Assembly (NCBI GenBank): GCA_016490735.1
Contig: JAEMWC010000240.1
Location: 396,001-460,000, forward strand
Direction: 5' to 3'
Length of the DNA: 64,000 nucleotides
Origin: Pachyseris speciosa
Taxonomy: Eukaryota > Cnidaria > Anthozoa > Scleractinia > Pachyseridae
A program made the position numbers and the translations under genes. Numbering within the stretch: position 1 is the first letter of the stretch; each line of letters starts with the position of its first letter. The notes under the pieces are model-generated. The model did not search any database, was not told the origin of the DNA, and saw nothing but the letters and a program-made list of their open reading frames with translations. This document shows positions 22,507 to 33,285 of this stretch, in pieces.

Positions 22507-23041
22507 CTAAAACAGCCGTTTCTCAGTCTCCCCCTCGTCAGACTTGATGTCGTATTCAACCACTTTATCGTCACTATCACAAGTATCTCTGTCACTATCG
22601 GGCATGTCCTCTAAACGTTCCTCCTCACTTGCCATCCTTGCAGCCACTCCGGACATAACCACTCTCTCTGAGCTACGGAGGTGCCTCTGGTATATCATCT
22701 CTGTTATAGGCCCATGTCGTGCTATTATTGTCTCCGGTAGATTTGCTCTCTGCCTGACTGCAGCTCCAGCGCATTTCTTCAACTTCCAACTCCGACAGCT
22801 TAATGTTTGGAAGTGGATGAATAGATGGGAGACAAGAAGCTAAAAGACAGCCGGACGTCATGCTCTGGCTCTGAATACACGAGTTTTTTTCACTTGTAAA
22901 GTAGAAAAAAGTAGAGGAGGACAGCCACTTCGTAGTTTCATCAGAATTGCGGTCCCAAATTCTCGACAGTATTCTTTCTTGGAGAGGAGTGAGTGTTTCA
23001 AAGGGGGTGTGGAGTGTAGATGTTAAAAGGGGCAGTGTCAC
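22507..23041 (-). pseudogene. Unrecognised coding-like segment inside the nested element
   Basis: Two overlapping minus-strand frames appear to continue one another across a shift near 22690. The first reads PLQERILSRIWDRNSDETTK, a serine-rich stretch and LSELEVEEMRW. The second has VVMSGVAARMASEEERLEDM and a very acidic tail (DMPDSDRDTCDSDDKVVEYD). I do not recognise a family. It may be a transposon ORF or a captured host exon. Confidence 0.3.
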
Positions 23042-23867
23042 GCAATTGTACCATCACTATAAAAAGCTTAAAACTGCCAACGTATCAGCGGAAACCTTAA
23101 AATAATGGTCTAGTTTTGTTGCCAAAGACTGTAGTACTGCATTGACACCATAAACATCTGTATTCCACGTAAGATGACGAGGATGGAAATGGATTGCCAG
23201 ATTTGCCAGTTTTTTCAAAATTTCAAGCTATGCATTGAAAAATAACCAAAAAAAATATTATGGTTAGCTCTTCTTGCTAAAATTTAATTGGAATTCATCT
23301 TGCTGATTCTGTAGAAGAATTTTTTTGCACGATAAAAGATAAAAGACAGTAATTTTGGCAGAATTGAACCAAAAACAGCAAAAATCCCGGTGACAGTGCT
23401 CCTTTAACATCCAAAGTCATACAGCTGATCATGACTCAGGAGGTTAGTGTCAGAAAAAGACAGACCAGCTAAAAGAGACTCCAATCTCTTTAAGTCCCAG
23501 TGTAGCAAGTCAACAGACTTCACAGCCACAGAAACCATTGCTTGGGGTCCGTTCAATGAAATTTCCGAGGAGCCTTAAAATAAACGCACTGAACGCTCAA
23601 ACTCAGAAAGGATGTCCTTGCATTGTGCGACTTTTTCTACCGCGTGCGACAATGTTCCTAATGGGTCACTTTGGCCTTTCTCGTGTAATGAGAAGGCGTC
23701 ATACAAATATCCCAAAGCCTTTAGAAATTTCATGGTTTCACAGAGGGGTGTCACAATTTTCGCTGAATTTGACTGAGCGTCAGCTACAGGTCCATCTTAA
23801 AAACCTACTTCACTTCCAGCAAACTTGTCGATGTTGTTGTGGCGTGATCCGAGTGACTGCTCCTTAA

Positions 23868-25668
23868 GGGCCCATTGAAGTATCTCGTTGCTAAGATACA
23901 CGGTTGCTACCCAAGTGCAATTTCACTTCCGGTCAGCCAAAAGATTTTCGCGCGCTTTTTTCGGCGCCGGCCCGTCGCTGATTCAAGTCGCCGGTAACTT
24001 TTTTTTACTTCGTTGCAACAAACACAAGAAAAACTTTTTGTTTACATTTTTATTAATTAATTTTCTGCTTTACGTTTACAACATGTGAGTCGTGCCTTAA
24101 TTTTTGAAACTTGAGTTTTCTACCTGAAAATGTCATCCACGTACGGACGTAAACGGAAAGCCGCATCGATGACTGCATGTCGATGGAGAAATCTTGAAAA
24201 GGTGACAGTTAAAGATTTCCAGTGTCAGGTTGGGAATAGAAATCTCAAAGATGCAGAGACACAAACTGAAATTAGTATTGGGCTGTCATCACCTGGAAAC
24301 TTCATAGGAAACTCTGTATCCGCGGCCTTTTTGACCGCTCCGAAGCTCTCTGACATCTCTTATGATAAAACTGTGCAATCCTGTGAACCTGTGTCCGTGA
24401 AATGTCCTTCCGAACCTGAGAAACTCCACTGTTTAGATATAACACAAATAAACGAAGCTATCGAGGCCACTAAATTGCAACCACTCTCCCAAGACAGCAT
24501 GGAGCAGCAGACAGTGAGCAAGGAGGCTTGTAAATTATCCTTGAAAGCAACTCTATCACAAGAATTTCATTCTTACATCAAAAGTGCTAAGCACTCGATA
24601 GAAAACCTGACTGATAATGGTGAGCTCGAAGCTTGTGATGGACAACTTCTCCTTACAACATCAGCCTCGCTTGAGAACTTAGTTAACAGTAATTTAAGTA
24701 ATTTACAACACTGTGACTGTGAAAAAGAAACTGAATTCGAATTTTGTTCGGTAAACAAAACACAGTTGAAGAGTTCGAGTTCGAATGTAGTCGATGTGGG
24801 AAAAAAGTCAACTTGAAGAGTAGCATTCCTGTCGTTAAGGCCACAACTCGTCCAAGATCTGTAATCCGTAATCTCGTTGCTCTTTCATTCCTTGTCAATG
24901 GGCAATATTTCAAAGATAACCACAAAATTCTCGGGACTCTTGGTCTGGATCACGTCAGTTCCACTCAGTGGATCCATATTGTTGAATGGATTGCGCCGTT
25001 CGTAAAAGGGATCCGCCGACTGGAGCGTGCAAGAAGCAAGAACTGAGGCAGTTCGACGTGGAGATAAGTCATCATTACACATCCAGTTCGACGGCTTTTA
25101 TCTGACTCGCGGCCACTATTCGAAACAGAACGTTCGTTGCCCTAGCAGCCTGGCCAAGAATGCTTAGGCACTAGGCCGCTGAAAATTCGCTCGCCACTTC
25201 CGGTGCCGCGAAAAAAGAACTTTTCTCCTCGAGAGATAATTGTAGTTCCTGGATTTTGAAACAATTCAAAAGAACATCATATTTTCTTGGATTTCAAGCA
25301 TGGGTTTTGCGACAAAATGAAAAACCAAAAAATTAGGCTCAAAAGAGTGGTCAAAGAAACACATTTTCCTTTCTCATTTTTTTATTTTTCATCATAAACC
25401 AAAACGCATGCTTAAATTTCTTCAAAACGGCTTTTGAATTGTTATTATACAGAAAATGCGGAAAGAAGGCTTAAGCCATTCAGTTAAAATGCATTTTTCT
25501 GTTTCTGGTCACGTGACATTGGGCGTGGTCCGATGACGTCATGAACTGGACCATATTTGCCCCCTATGGGTATTGTCCAAATTTGGTCCAATTGAAGCAT
25601 ACATGTGCAGAGTTATAGCAAATTTATTTTTCCCTAGCAACGGCATCAAAAGATACTTTAATGGGCCC
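23868..25668 (+). mobile_element. Kolobok-like transposon remnant (TTAA)
   Basis: TIR GGGCCCATTGAAGTATCT against AGATACTTTAATGGGCCC, flanked by TTAA (23864-23867, 25669-25672). It contains a plus-strand transposase-like reading at 24130-25140. TTAA targets with GG termini fit Kolobok better than other TTAA families. This is the innermost level of the nest. Confidence 0.78.
24130..25140 (+). pseudogene. Decayed transposase-like gene of the TTAA element
   Basis: It starts MSSTYGRKRKAASMTACRWR. A first frame runs to about 24770, a second to about 25008 (EFECSRCGKKVNLK, LVNGQYFKDNHKILGTLGLD, STQWIHIVEWIAPF), then the first frame resumes (ADWSVQEARTEAVRRGDKSS, IQFDGFYLTRGHYS). The C-x2-C pair and the D-G-x-x-x-x-RGH-x-S string resemble the start of the catalytic region of cnidarian Mutator/Kolobok-type transposases. 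Two compensating frameshifts and loss of everything after about 25140 make it a pseudogene. Confidence 0.6.
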
Positions 25669-27644
25669 TTAAAAGGTCAAATTTCTGATGATCTAATTCC
25701 TCATTCTAACCTTAGGCCAGAGAGGACTAATTAAATTGAAACAAACGGATAAGTTAAGTTCCACGATCCGTACATCAAAACAAACAGAATCCATAATCCA
25801 CGCTAAAATATTGAAGAAATCCGTGATCCGCTGAGTCTTCGAAATCCGCCAATCCGTAAAATGCATCCTCAAAATCCGAAATCCGAACAGTTTTTTTTAG
25901 CCAAATCCGTTGATCCGCGAATCTATTCACCCCCCTCCACAAGAGTTGCAATTCAAAAGTCATCTTGAAAAAAGTTTTTATTTTTAATTTTGACCCTAAA
26001 AACGCGCCATAAAACGGAGCCTCTGATTGGAGCGCCAGAGTGAAATAGATTGATGCCTGTCAATATTTTGTAAATCGATAGTTTCAGTGGGCAAACGGAA
26101 AAAAACAATGCCAGACGGTTTGGCGAGATTTAACACTTCTCTGGAAGAATGTCTCAACGATTTATTCGAGATGGGAATGTCGCGCGAATTGCGTGCAGAA
26201 TTGTTTTCATTAGTATGCGAACAAGATCTCTTGCCAGTTCTGTCGGCTGGCTTTGGGAAGAGCCTGATATTCTAGCTGTTCGTTCGTGTGAAAGTAAAAT
26301 TATCTGGAAGGGCTTGCTGAGCGTTCTGGTCGTATATTCGCTGAAAACCATCGTTCAAGACTAGTTGGCAGAAGCAGCTTCGATTGGAATGAAAGGAACG
26401 GGGCTTGGAGATTGCGAATGGATGATTGTGAGAACGGGAAGTGCCAGATTGTTTTCGGAGCTGTGAAAGAGTTTCTCTCTAAGCCACTGATTTATTTCTT
26501 CATCACTGAAAGAAAAGAGGTTCACCGCTTCACCAACAAATATGCGCGATCATCGTAGACGAGTCGCATATTGTCGAAACTTGGACCGCAAAAAGGTTTA
26601 TATATGTTGAAAAGACACACACACAATGTTTTCTTTTTCATCAAAATCTTCGTTTTATCATCACGCGGCATTCGAACAGTCTCCTAATTTTCCTAAAGAG
26701 ACTCAAACAGACCACTTTCAAACCTTTATTTGGCAAATCATCTACATTCAGTCGATTCAACATGTCATCCTCTCGAGCTCTCTTAGTTTTCAATGCAACT
26801 GACGTGGGAGCTTAGGTCGACGGCCTTTTAAATAAATTTATACAACTGGCCCAAGATAGGAATTTTCCTTGCAGGCTACAGGGATTGCAGACAAGGACAG
26901 AATATCCCGCGGCATCTTGCACCAGCGAAAACCCTATTTCACTACAATTTCTGCCAAGACAACCCCGAAGCATCGCTTCCGTTCTGAAGGCCAGAAAAAA
27001 GTTCTCCGATGACGAATGACCTTGCTTTCCAAGATTTCAAACTTCATTTTGAACGAGGTTTTGCGCGCACGACAACTCTCTCTAACTTGGTACTTCAAGT
27101 TTACTCGCGGGCTGCTAGAGGTGTCTTTGTTTTTGTCAGATGTGAATCTTGTTTCCGGTGGAAAAAAGTATTCAGTTTTGATTGGCTGACAATTTATTTC
27201 CGTGTGAGCGATCAAGCGCGACTAATTAGGAGGTGCTTCTCGTTTTCACAGAGTTATCGGGCAGGCGTTTTCTCTCCTCACGCCTCTACCCCGACCCCTT
27301 CGACTCGCCCAAGCTCCTTGCGTTTAAGTGAAATTCAACATGGCGCCGCTTACTAAAATAATTCACGCGCCCACCGAAAACGCCTGCACTGCAGGCTAAG
27401 ATATTTGGGGTGAGCGCGAGAACGAGCGAAGACCTCATTCTACATATCTGAGAGCCTGGAACAGGCTAGAATTTTGCAAACGTGGGTGCATCGGGTTTGA
27501 CTGTGTGGTCAGAATAAAGAAAAAAAAACCAAGGTACATTATAAGGGGGGTTCAGTTAGTTTCTGTGGTGTTGCGTCGGTGGCCGGAAGTGGTACACGGA
27601 AATTTAGTTTTATCAACTGAGTTAATGATGTAAATTGGTTAATC

Positions 27645-27678
27645 GCTCTGACGAAGGGCCAGCGCTCGAAACGTCAGC
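27645..27678 (+). ncRNA. Hammerhead ribozyme core (PLE type), right arm
   Basis: Mirror of 9468-9501: GCT, CTGACGA, GGGC-CAGC-GCTC, GAAA, ACGT, C, AGC. It lies in a solo PLE terminal repeat (27603-27733). Confidence 0.65.
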
Positions 27679-27992
27679 CTTTGAATCTCTTCACGGTAGC
27701 CAAGAGTGAATTTACATTGTGAACTCAGTTAAGAAAAGCAAATATAAGGTACATGATAAGAGTGTGGTGGATGCAATTGTTTCCCTTAATTGTGAATGAA
27801 TTGCAATATATTAAAGACAATGAATAGAGCGGCTTTCAATTGAGTGTCGAAAGTAATTCTGGTTTTGCTTTGGTTTTGGATTGCTTCGCTCTGTGATTGG
27901 CCAGGAAAACTCGCTTCAGACACGTTCTCGTTTTTGTGCGCCGTTTCATACGTTTAGGGCTAATATGAACGCATGCATACCATATTTGCTAG

Positions 27993-29277
27993 GTTCCTAC
28001 TACAGCCTACCTGTTTCTTGTAAAGACATCTGGGACAAATCCAGGTGAGTACTTGTAATATTTACTCAGCACTTTTCTTATAGTTCAAAGCCCTGGAAAT
28101 TGACAACTGAGTAAATAATGTAAGGTTCCATTTTTCCCACGTATCCGTAAGTTTTATCGGGGTCTATCGGGGTAGATAATAATAATTTAACTTCGTCCAC
28201 CCCGCTAATTTTAGATTTTGCTGAGCTACGTTTTTCTCCGCATCAACTCAAAACTCATGACAGCAATCATTGCAAGAAGAAGAGTGGAAAAAATATTCAC
28301 AATACACCGTCTGTCTTAGCCCTCTACGTCTGGTGACACTGAATTTTTATTTTGTGCGCAGTGATATTTGTTTTATCCTAGCATCCGTGTCGATGGTTCG
28401 TTCTATATTCGTGCCGACTCTCCTTCCCAGCACGCTCACGTATTCTGCCACATGACTCCAATTCCTGGATGCGGTGATGGCGGCTGGACATTAGTCATGA
28501 AGATAAATGGAACCAAGGTTAGTTCGGAGCCCATAAACTACTTGCATTAAGTTCAATAGGTGAATTAACGAGCTTTGAGCCTGTGGATGAAAATTGATAT
28601 TGGTGAACCCTCCCGCGACTGCATGCGAACGAATCTCGTACCAGGAGTCCTCGCGTGTCAACAGACCATGTTTGTTGGTCCTTACTGTGCATTTTTGAAG
28701 TAGTTACCGACTACTTTAGGATGTTTTCGGTTAGCATGTAATCTTGGGTAGAGCAGACATAAAACAACCCTAGCATGAGAGAACATAAATTTTAGTCGGT
28801 AAAGATTAGCCTGCGTAGCAAGCGTTTCCCTGGGGTTTCCGAGCAAAGAAAGACCAAGAAACGGGATTTTCGATGTTTTGCCCAATTTCGGATCTCAAGT
28901 GACGTTCCAAATGAACAGTCATGTTTTTCGATCGTTGGTTAAAAGGAAACTTGAGACAACTGTGAATTGAGATAGGTGCGAGAACTGAAATGAAAATAAT
29001 ATCACTGTACTAGCAAAGCAGGCTTGTGTTGCTCCTGTTTGTTACAAAAGCGCTGAAGAATATGTTTGAAATGCTATCATTAATTGAGATTCATGCAAGT
29101 GTGACTGAATTCACCTTTTCTTCTTATCGCAGCAAACATTTACGTATCATTCAGCGTACTGGAATAACACTATTGCTTACAACGAAGGTGGAGGTACAAG
29201 TCTACAAGAAGTAGAAGGAAAGCTAAGCAGCTATTGGTCCACTCCTTTTACCCGAATCTGCTTGGGTATGAAGTACA
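27993..29277 (+). pseudogene. Fibrinogen-related gene fragment, right arm (3' truncated)
   Basis: Exon A is 27993-28044 (acceptor GCTAG, donor GTGAGT). Exon B is 28382-28517 (acceptor TTTTATCCTAG, intact here; donor GTTAGT). Exon C begins at 29131 after GCAG (TFTYHSAYWNNTIAYNEGGG ... FTRICLGMKY). Phases join cleanly (A ends with AG, B supplies C to give S-IRVDG). Homology to the left arm stops at 29277, within exon C just after GMKY, where palindromic repeat DNA begins. About 100 codons of the domain are lost. The 5' part could still be spliced. Confidence 0.78.
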
Positions 29278-29282
29278 TGTAA

Positions 29283-29652
29283 ACAAGCGTTACTTAAGCC
29301 TCAAGCGGAAATGCGCAACCGGCAGAAACAAGCGAGCTACACATGAGTATGCCTCGTTCTTTAAGCCATGAGTAGAAACAAGCGCGCGTTACTCGTGTGT
29401 ATTGGCTTGAAGAACGAGGAATACAAATGAGTAACGCGCGCTTGTTTCTACTCGTGGCTTAAAGAACGAGGCATACTCAAGTGTAGCTCGCTTGTTTCTG
29501 CCGGTTGCGCATTTTCCGCTTGAGGCTTAAAGAACGTGGCATACGCATGAGTGACGCGCGCTTGTCTCTGCTCGTGGGAAAATTGCAACCGGCATAAACA
29601 AGCGCGCTGCACATGTGTATGCCTCGTTCTTTAAGCCACGAGCAGAAACAAG
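29283..29652. repeat. Palindromic repeat cluster (AACAAGCGCGC / GAACGAGGCATAC)
   Basis: A long hairpin pairs 29301-29393 with 29432-29525, and a second, partial hairpin built from the same motifs follows at 29526-29650. It lies exactly where the right-arm gene fragment is cut and is absent from the left arm. Confidence 0.8.
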
Positions 29653-29657
29653 CGCCC

Positions 29658-30368
29658 GGGTCACTGCGGTAGTGTTGTCCATCGAGTCGTACATTTCGTT
29701 CGAGTGGAGAAAATGAATGTCGAGTCGACAGACAGAGTTATCGAGTGCACAAATGTTCGAGTGGAGAAAGCGGTTGAGGAGTCGGACAATCAGGGTTGTC
29801 GATTACGTCGAGCGAGAAATGCTGTCATCAGGGGGACTTTGAAGTTTCATGCGAGTTAGATATGGCAACGAACGGTCACTGCGATAGTGCTGTCATGTCC
29901 TACGCCTTGTTCGAGTGGGGAGCGCGTGACGGTTGTTGAGTTGACAGACAGAGTTATTGACAGCATCTCATTAGTGGGACTTCGATTGTTTTCAGCGTTT
30001 AGAAAAGAGCGGGATGATATTGGTAATACTGCCAATTTTGATGCCACGGACGTTCAAGTGAAAGATTTTATAGTGATTCTAAAAAAGTACTGAGTCTTGC
30101 ATAGAAAAACCTGCTTGGGTGAACTAATGAGATGCATTTTCCACTCGACAACTCTGTCTGTCAAGTCGACACAAGTTGTCGACTCGTACGAGTTATAAAA
30201 CGTATTTTTCCACTCGTATCATATCGACAGTATTGGACATGACTGCAAAATTCTAAGTCCCCCTAATGAGATTCATTTCGGCCACTTGACAACTTTGTCT
30301 GTCGACTCGACAATCATTTTATCCACTCGAACGAGTTGTACGACTCGACAACACTATCGCAGTGACCC
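29658..30368. mobile_element. Fold-back element with GGGTCACTGCG ends
   Basis: Ends GGGTCACTGCGGTAGTGTTG and its complement (ending AGTGACCC at 30368) face each other. The motif GTCGACAGACAGAG and its complement recur at least four times inside, and a second internal GGTCACTGCGATAGTG (29873) suggests a nested or duplicated end. No TSD is clear. No coding capacity is supported. Confidence 0.6.
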
Positions 30369-30815
30369 TTGCCATGTCTAACTCCCGAAACAGGAAAAAA
30401 ATAGAAAGTGTGTTTCAAGGGTAATTATGAAATACGACTTAGAGTGTGTGCTGTTTTATCTTTAAAAAGTGAAAAATGTAACATATAGTCATAAATATAT
30501 ACCCAGCCTCTTGTACATTTGTAACCTTTCTCAGAATGCACGCAGTCACGGTCTATTTGAGGACTTAATGTCAATTTGCTCTGAATATAAACAAAGATGT
30601 GTTTAACAAATTCCACAGAACTTGTCCAAATTGCGTGCACGAACCGCGTTCACTGCACATCTAACACAGTATGATAACTCATTAACTATGAAATGCAGCT
30701 GCATGTCAACTAGTAGCTAGCACGCGAAGGCTAATTAATCTGATCTAGAAACGTTATTAACATGCAAGATACAAAAGCACTATGTTTCATGACCAAGAAA
30801 TGGGTTATTCATCTA
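30369..30815. other. Non-coding right-arm segment without counterpart
   Basis: Homology with the left arm resumes at about 30816. Nothing recognisable is seen in this stretch. Confidence 0.4.
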
Positions 30816-31094
30816 TGCTAGTTTGTTCCACTTATGCCACTGATATTATGCCAGCACAATAGGCTAAGCCCTAAACCCACGACCTCTGCGATACTGGTAC
30901 AGCGCTATACCAAGCTAACAAGGCAACTGGAGTTTGGCCATTTTGTTGGTTCGCCAATATACGAATATGAATATATCAGAATGCTCGTTTCTTGCACTTA
31001 TGCCAAGTATTATGCTAGGATAATGATCCAATCTCTTAAACGATGTCCTCTGCGATGCCGATGCAGCGCTCTACCAACTATAAGCGAACAAAAC

Positions 31095-31690
31095 AATTGG
31101 GAGCTGGTCATTTTGCTGGTTCGTGATAAACCCGTGAGTGTTGAAATTATATATAAATGTGAATATTTAAGAATCATTCAATGATCGAACTGTTGATTAA
31201 GGTTACTGTAAACTTTTGGGGATCAAATTTTTCAAAATTTGTTGAGTTTTCCGCTGATTGGTTAGACGAATAATTAATGTAGCAACTGGCACAATGAAAT
31301 TTGAAAAATAAGTAAACGAAGGCGACAAACGCTAAACAAATGATTTTCGGGATCGAGCAGTATCAATATCTGAAGGTGTCGAAATTCCAATAAGGGATCA
31401 GTAGCCGTCTTTTGACTTTTTTCGCGCGAAGCTTCATCGATCTCGAATTGCGCCGTTTGCTACATCAACATTCGAACCAATGTCCAGTCGGTGTTTTTAT
31501 CATAACCAAAGGTAAATACTCAGTCTTTCGTTGAACGTGGGATCAACTTTCCCGCGAATGAATGTAGCTAGCGCGTCACGTATCCTCTTCAGTAGGTTCT
31601 TCGGTTGCCCTTCATTGGTCGGCGGTATTACCGCTTTGGCGAAATTGTTCCTCACACGTTACCGCACCAAATCGTGTGAGGCTTTTACAA
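31095..31690. other. Right-arm-specific segment with one orphan TIR-like end
   Basis: The left arm lacks this stretch (between the counterparts of about 4545 and 4525). TTAAGGTTACTGTAAAC near 31197 resembles the end of the TTAA element at 51285, but no partner end is visible. GTTCCTCACACG...CGTGTGAGGC near 31650-31680 forms a short hairpin. Confidence 0.35.
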
Positions 31691-32037
31691 AATTCGAAAT
31701 ATTTTTCCATTAGCGTCCAAGCGCGTGCCTCGCATGGAAAAATATTCTAATGGTTTTTTCAGGAACGAATCGGAACATCGAAAAAGCCTAACACACTTTG
31801 TTAGCCTATTATCCCCTTTATTACACCCATGTTGAAATCACTGGTGATCCTTGCAATCTGATTGACTCTCAACAGTACAATTTATTCCCAAATTGCATCA
31901 TTTTTTACTCTAAATCGCATCCTTTCTGTAACTCATCAAAATCAAAGTGAAATAATACTAACCTATCAAATTTCATGGATAAACAAATATTAATATTGAA
32001 AAAAAAACTGTGTGATTTCAAAATGGGTGTAATAAAG

Positions 32038-32275
32038 TGGTAATTGAACTTCGTGTCATGCAATTTTGGTCTGAAATCATACTTGTGATTTCAAATCAAA
32101 CTCGCGCTGCGCGCTAGTCCGATTTTGAAATCACGCGTATGATTTTAGACCAAATTGCACTCCACTCAGTTCAATTACCATTATTAATCATACTCGTGAT
32201 TAACAAATCGGACGAATCACTCGTATGATTACAGACCAAATTGGACTCCACTCGATCCTATTACCTTTATGAATG
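32038..32275. repeat. Nested fold-back repeats, right arm
   Basis: GGTAATTGAAC...GTTCAATTACC bounds a fold-back at about 32038-32180 with a GATTT/AAATC core. A related segment with AATCATACTCGTGATTAAC follows. The left arm has a shorter version at about 4275-4375. Confidence 0.65.
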
Positions 32276-33002
32276 ATGTAATCCAGTTTGTTTGGATGTC
32301 CGTAGAACGCGCAAGGGCTATTAATGAATTCGGTACAGCAAACATTGTCAGTTTTCCATTTTAACGCTTGGGAGTCCGTTCCTACCAAAACAAAAATTGT
32401 TGAAGTTAGAGATATTTTGAGATTCTATAGTTTACTAGCTTTTCAGTGATATATAGTCATAATAGTTTTCTTGGGCTTCTTTAAAAGCAAAGTACGCGCA
32501 CAGGATCGATTTCCCGCGGCACACCTGAAGGTTCACAGTACGGTATGTTGCCCAGTATCCGACAACTTCAGTTTAGAACTGCCATAAATTTCCTTTCTCA
32601 GTCGGAGCATTTCTGAAATTTGGCCTTGAGAGAACCCATTTAGTCTGTAATATGATGAAAAAAGGTTTACGGTGTTACCTTCGTATCCGTCGTGAAATGT
32701 GCATTTCTGCAGAGCTCGTTTGTTGCCCAGTATCCGACCAGCGAGCCCAGTATCCGACCACGACAATAACAACGTCATTAAACGTAACGTTTTCACTTGG
32801 ACAATCCAAAGTCGCGGTTTTGCCAGCTCAATCAGCCAATCTGCAAACTGGTTTTCCTCATTTTTCGTTAATGCTAAAATTGAAGGAGGGGCCTTCCGTT
32901 GGTCATAGTTTACCCTCCCACCCAGTCTGTCCACCAACGTTGTTCTCTTTATTCCTCAATTTTGGAGTGCTTTTTTGATACTTAGTCTGCCTTCACTAAC
33001 AT

Positions 33003-33285
33003 CGGCTTAAGGGGAGCAGGGATGGCTTACTGGTGAGAGCACTCCGCGCCTTCCTCCAAACGGGCCAGGGTTCGATTTCCGGACTCGGCGCCATATTTGG
33101 GTTGAGTTTGTTGTTGGTTCTCTACTCTGCGCCGAGAGGTTTTTCTCCGGGTACTCCGGTTTTACCCTCCCCTCATGTCGACAACCAACATTTCAAATTC
33201 CAATTCGATCCGGAAATTCGAGGGCCACAGGTTTGTCAGTCAACGACTTGTAAGTGTCACCCTCGTTAAACAAAGTCTATTTATT
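33003..33285 (+). mobile_element. tRNA-derived SINE
   Basis: GATGGCTTACTGGTGAGAGC (A-box region) is followed by GGTTCGATTTCC (B box), then a body containing GGTTTTTCTCCGGGTACTCC. The left arm goes from the counterpart of 32998 directly to that of about 33290, so this is a copy-specific insertion. It matches, in my recollection, a common coral SINE. Confidence 0.8.

Larger units (their letters stand above)
22244..25937. mobile_element. Nested element with GAGGGGGGTGAATAG ends
   Basis: The 15-base TIR GAGGGGGGTGAATAG/CTATTCACCCCCCTC is flanked by CACAAG (22238-22243, 25938-25943). Removing it rejoins CCACAAG-AGTTGCAATTC, which matches the intact opposite TIR of the host element near 19335. Both subterminal regions are arrays of AAATCCG-nn-ATCCG units in direct orientation (about 22265-22350, 25750-25920). 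Superfamily not assigned. Confidence 0.78.
19273..26011 (+). mobile_element. TIR transposon with 6-bp TSD, IS3EU-like candidate
   Basis: Ends are TATGGCGCGTTTTTAGGGTC and its exact reverse complement, flanked by a perfect 6-bp duplication AAACGG (19267-19272, 26012-26017). The left arm has the single-copy site near 10810. Subterminal inverted homology is long (about 19273-19640 against 22060-22243 plus 25938-26011) and the left end has a degenerate internal tandem duplication (about 19330-19430, 19455-19545). It encodes a helix-turn-helix protein start (19875-20315). A TA(Y)...(R)TA terminus, 6-bp TSD and integrase-type N-terminus match my recollection of the IS3EU superfamily; the assignment is inference. 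Confidence 0.78.
19035..27468. mobile_element. 9-bp-TSD TIR element, right arm, host of a transposon nest
   Basis: Counterpart of 9678-11041, with ends TAACCTGTTCCAGGCTCTCA (19035) and ...GGAACAGGCTA (27468). TSDs are GAGTTTTGT (19026-19034) and GAATTTTGC (27469-27477). The left-arm copy is 1.36 kb; here it is 8.43 kb, mainly because a 6.7 kb element (19273-26011) was inserted. Confidence 0.8.

Noticed and set aside
29301..29525. CRISPR-like repeat-spacer array
   Set aside because: The repeats are arms of hairpins with irregular spacing in a eukaryotic genome; no array periodicity.
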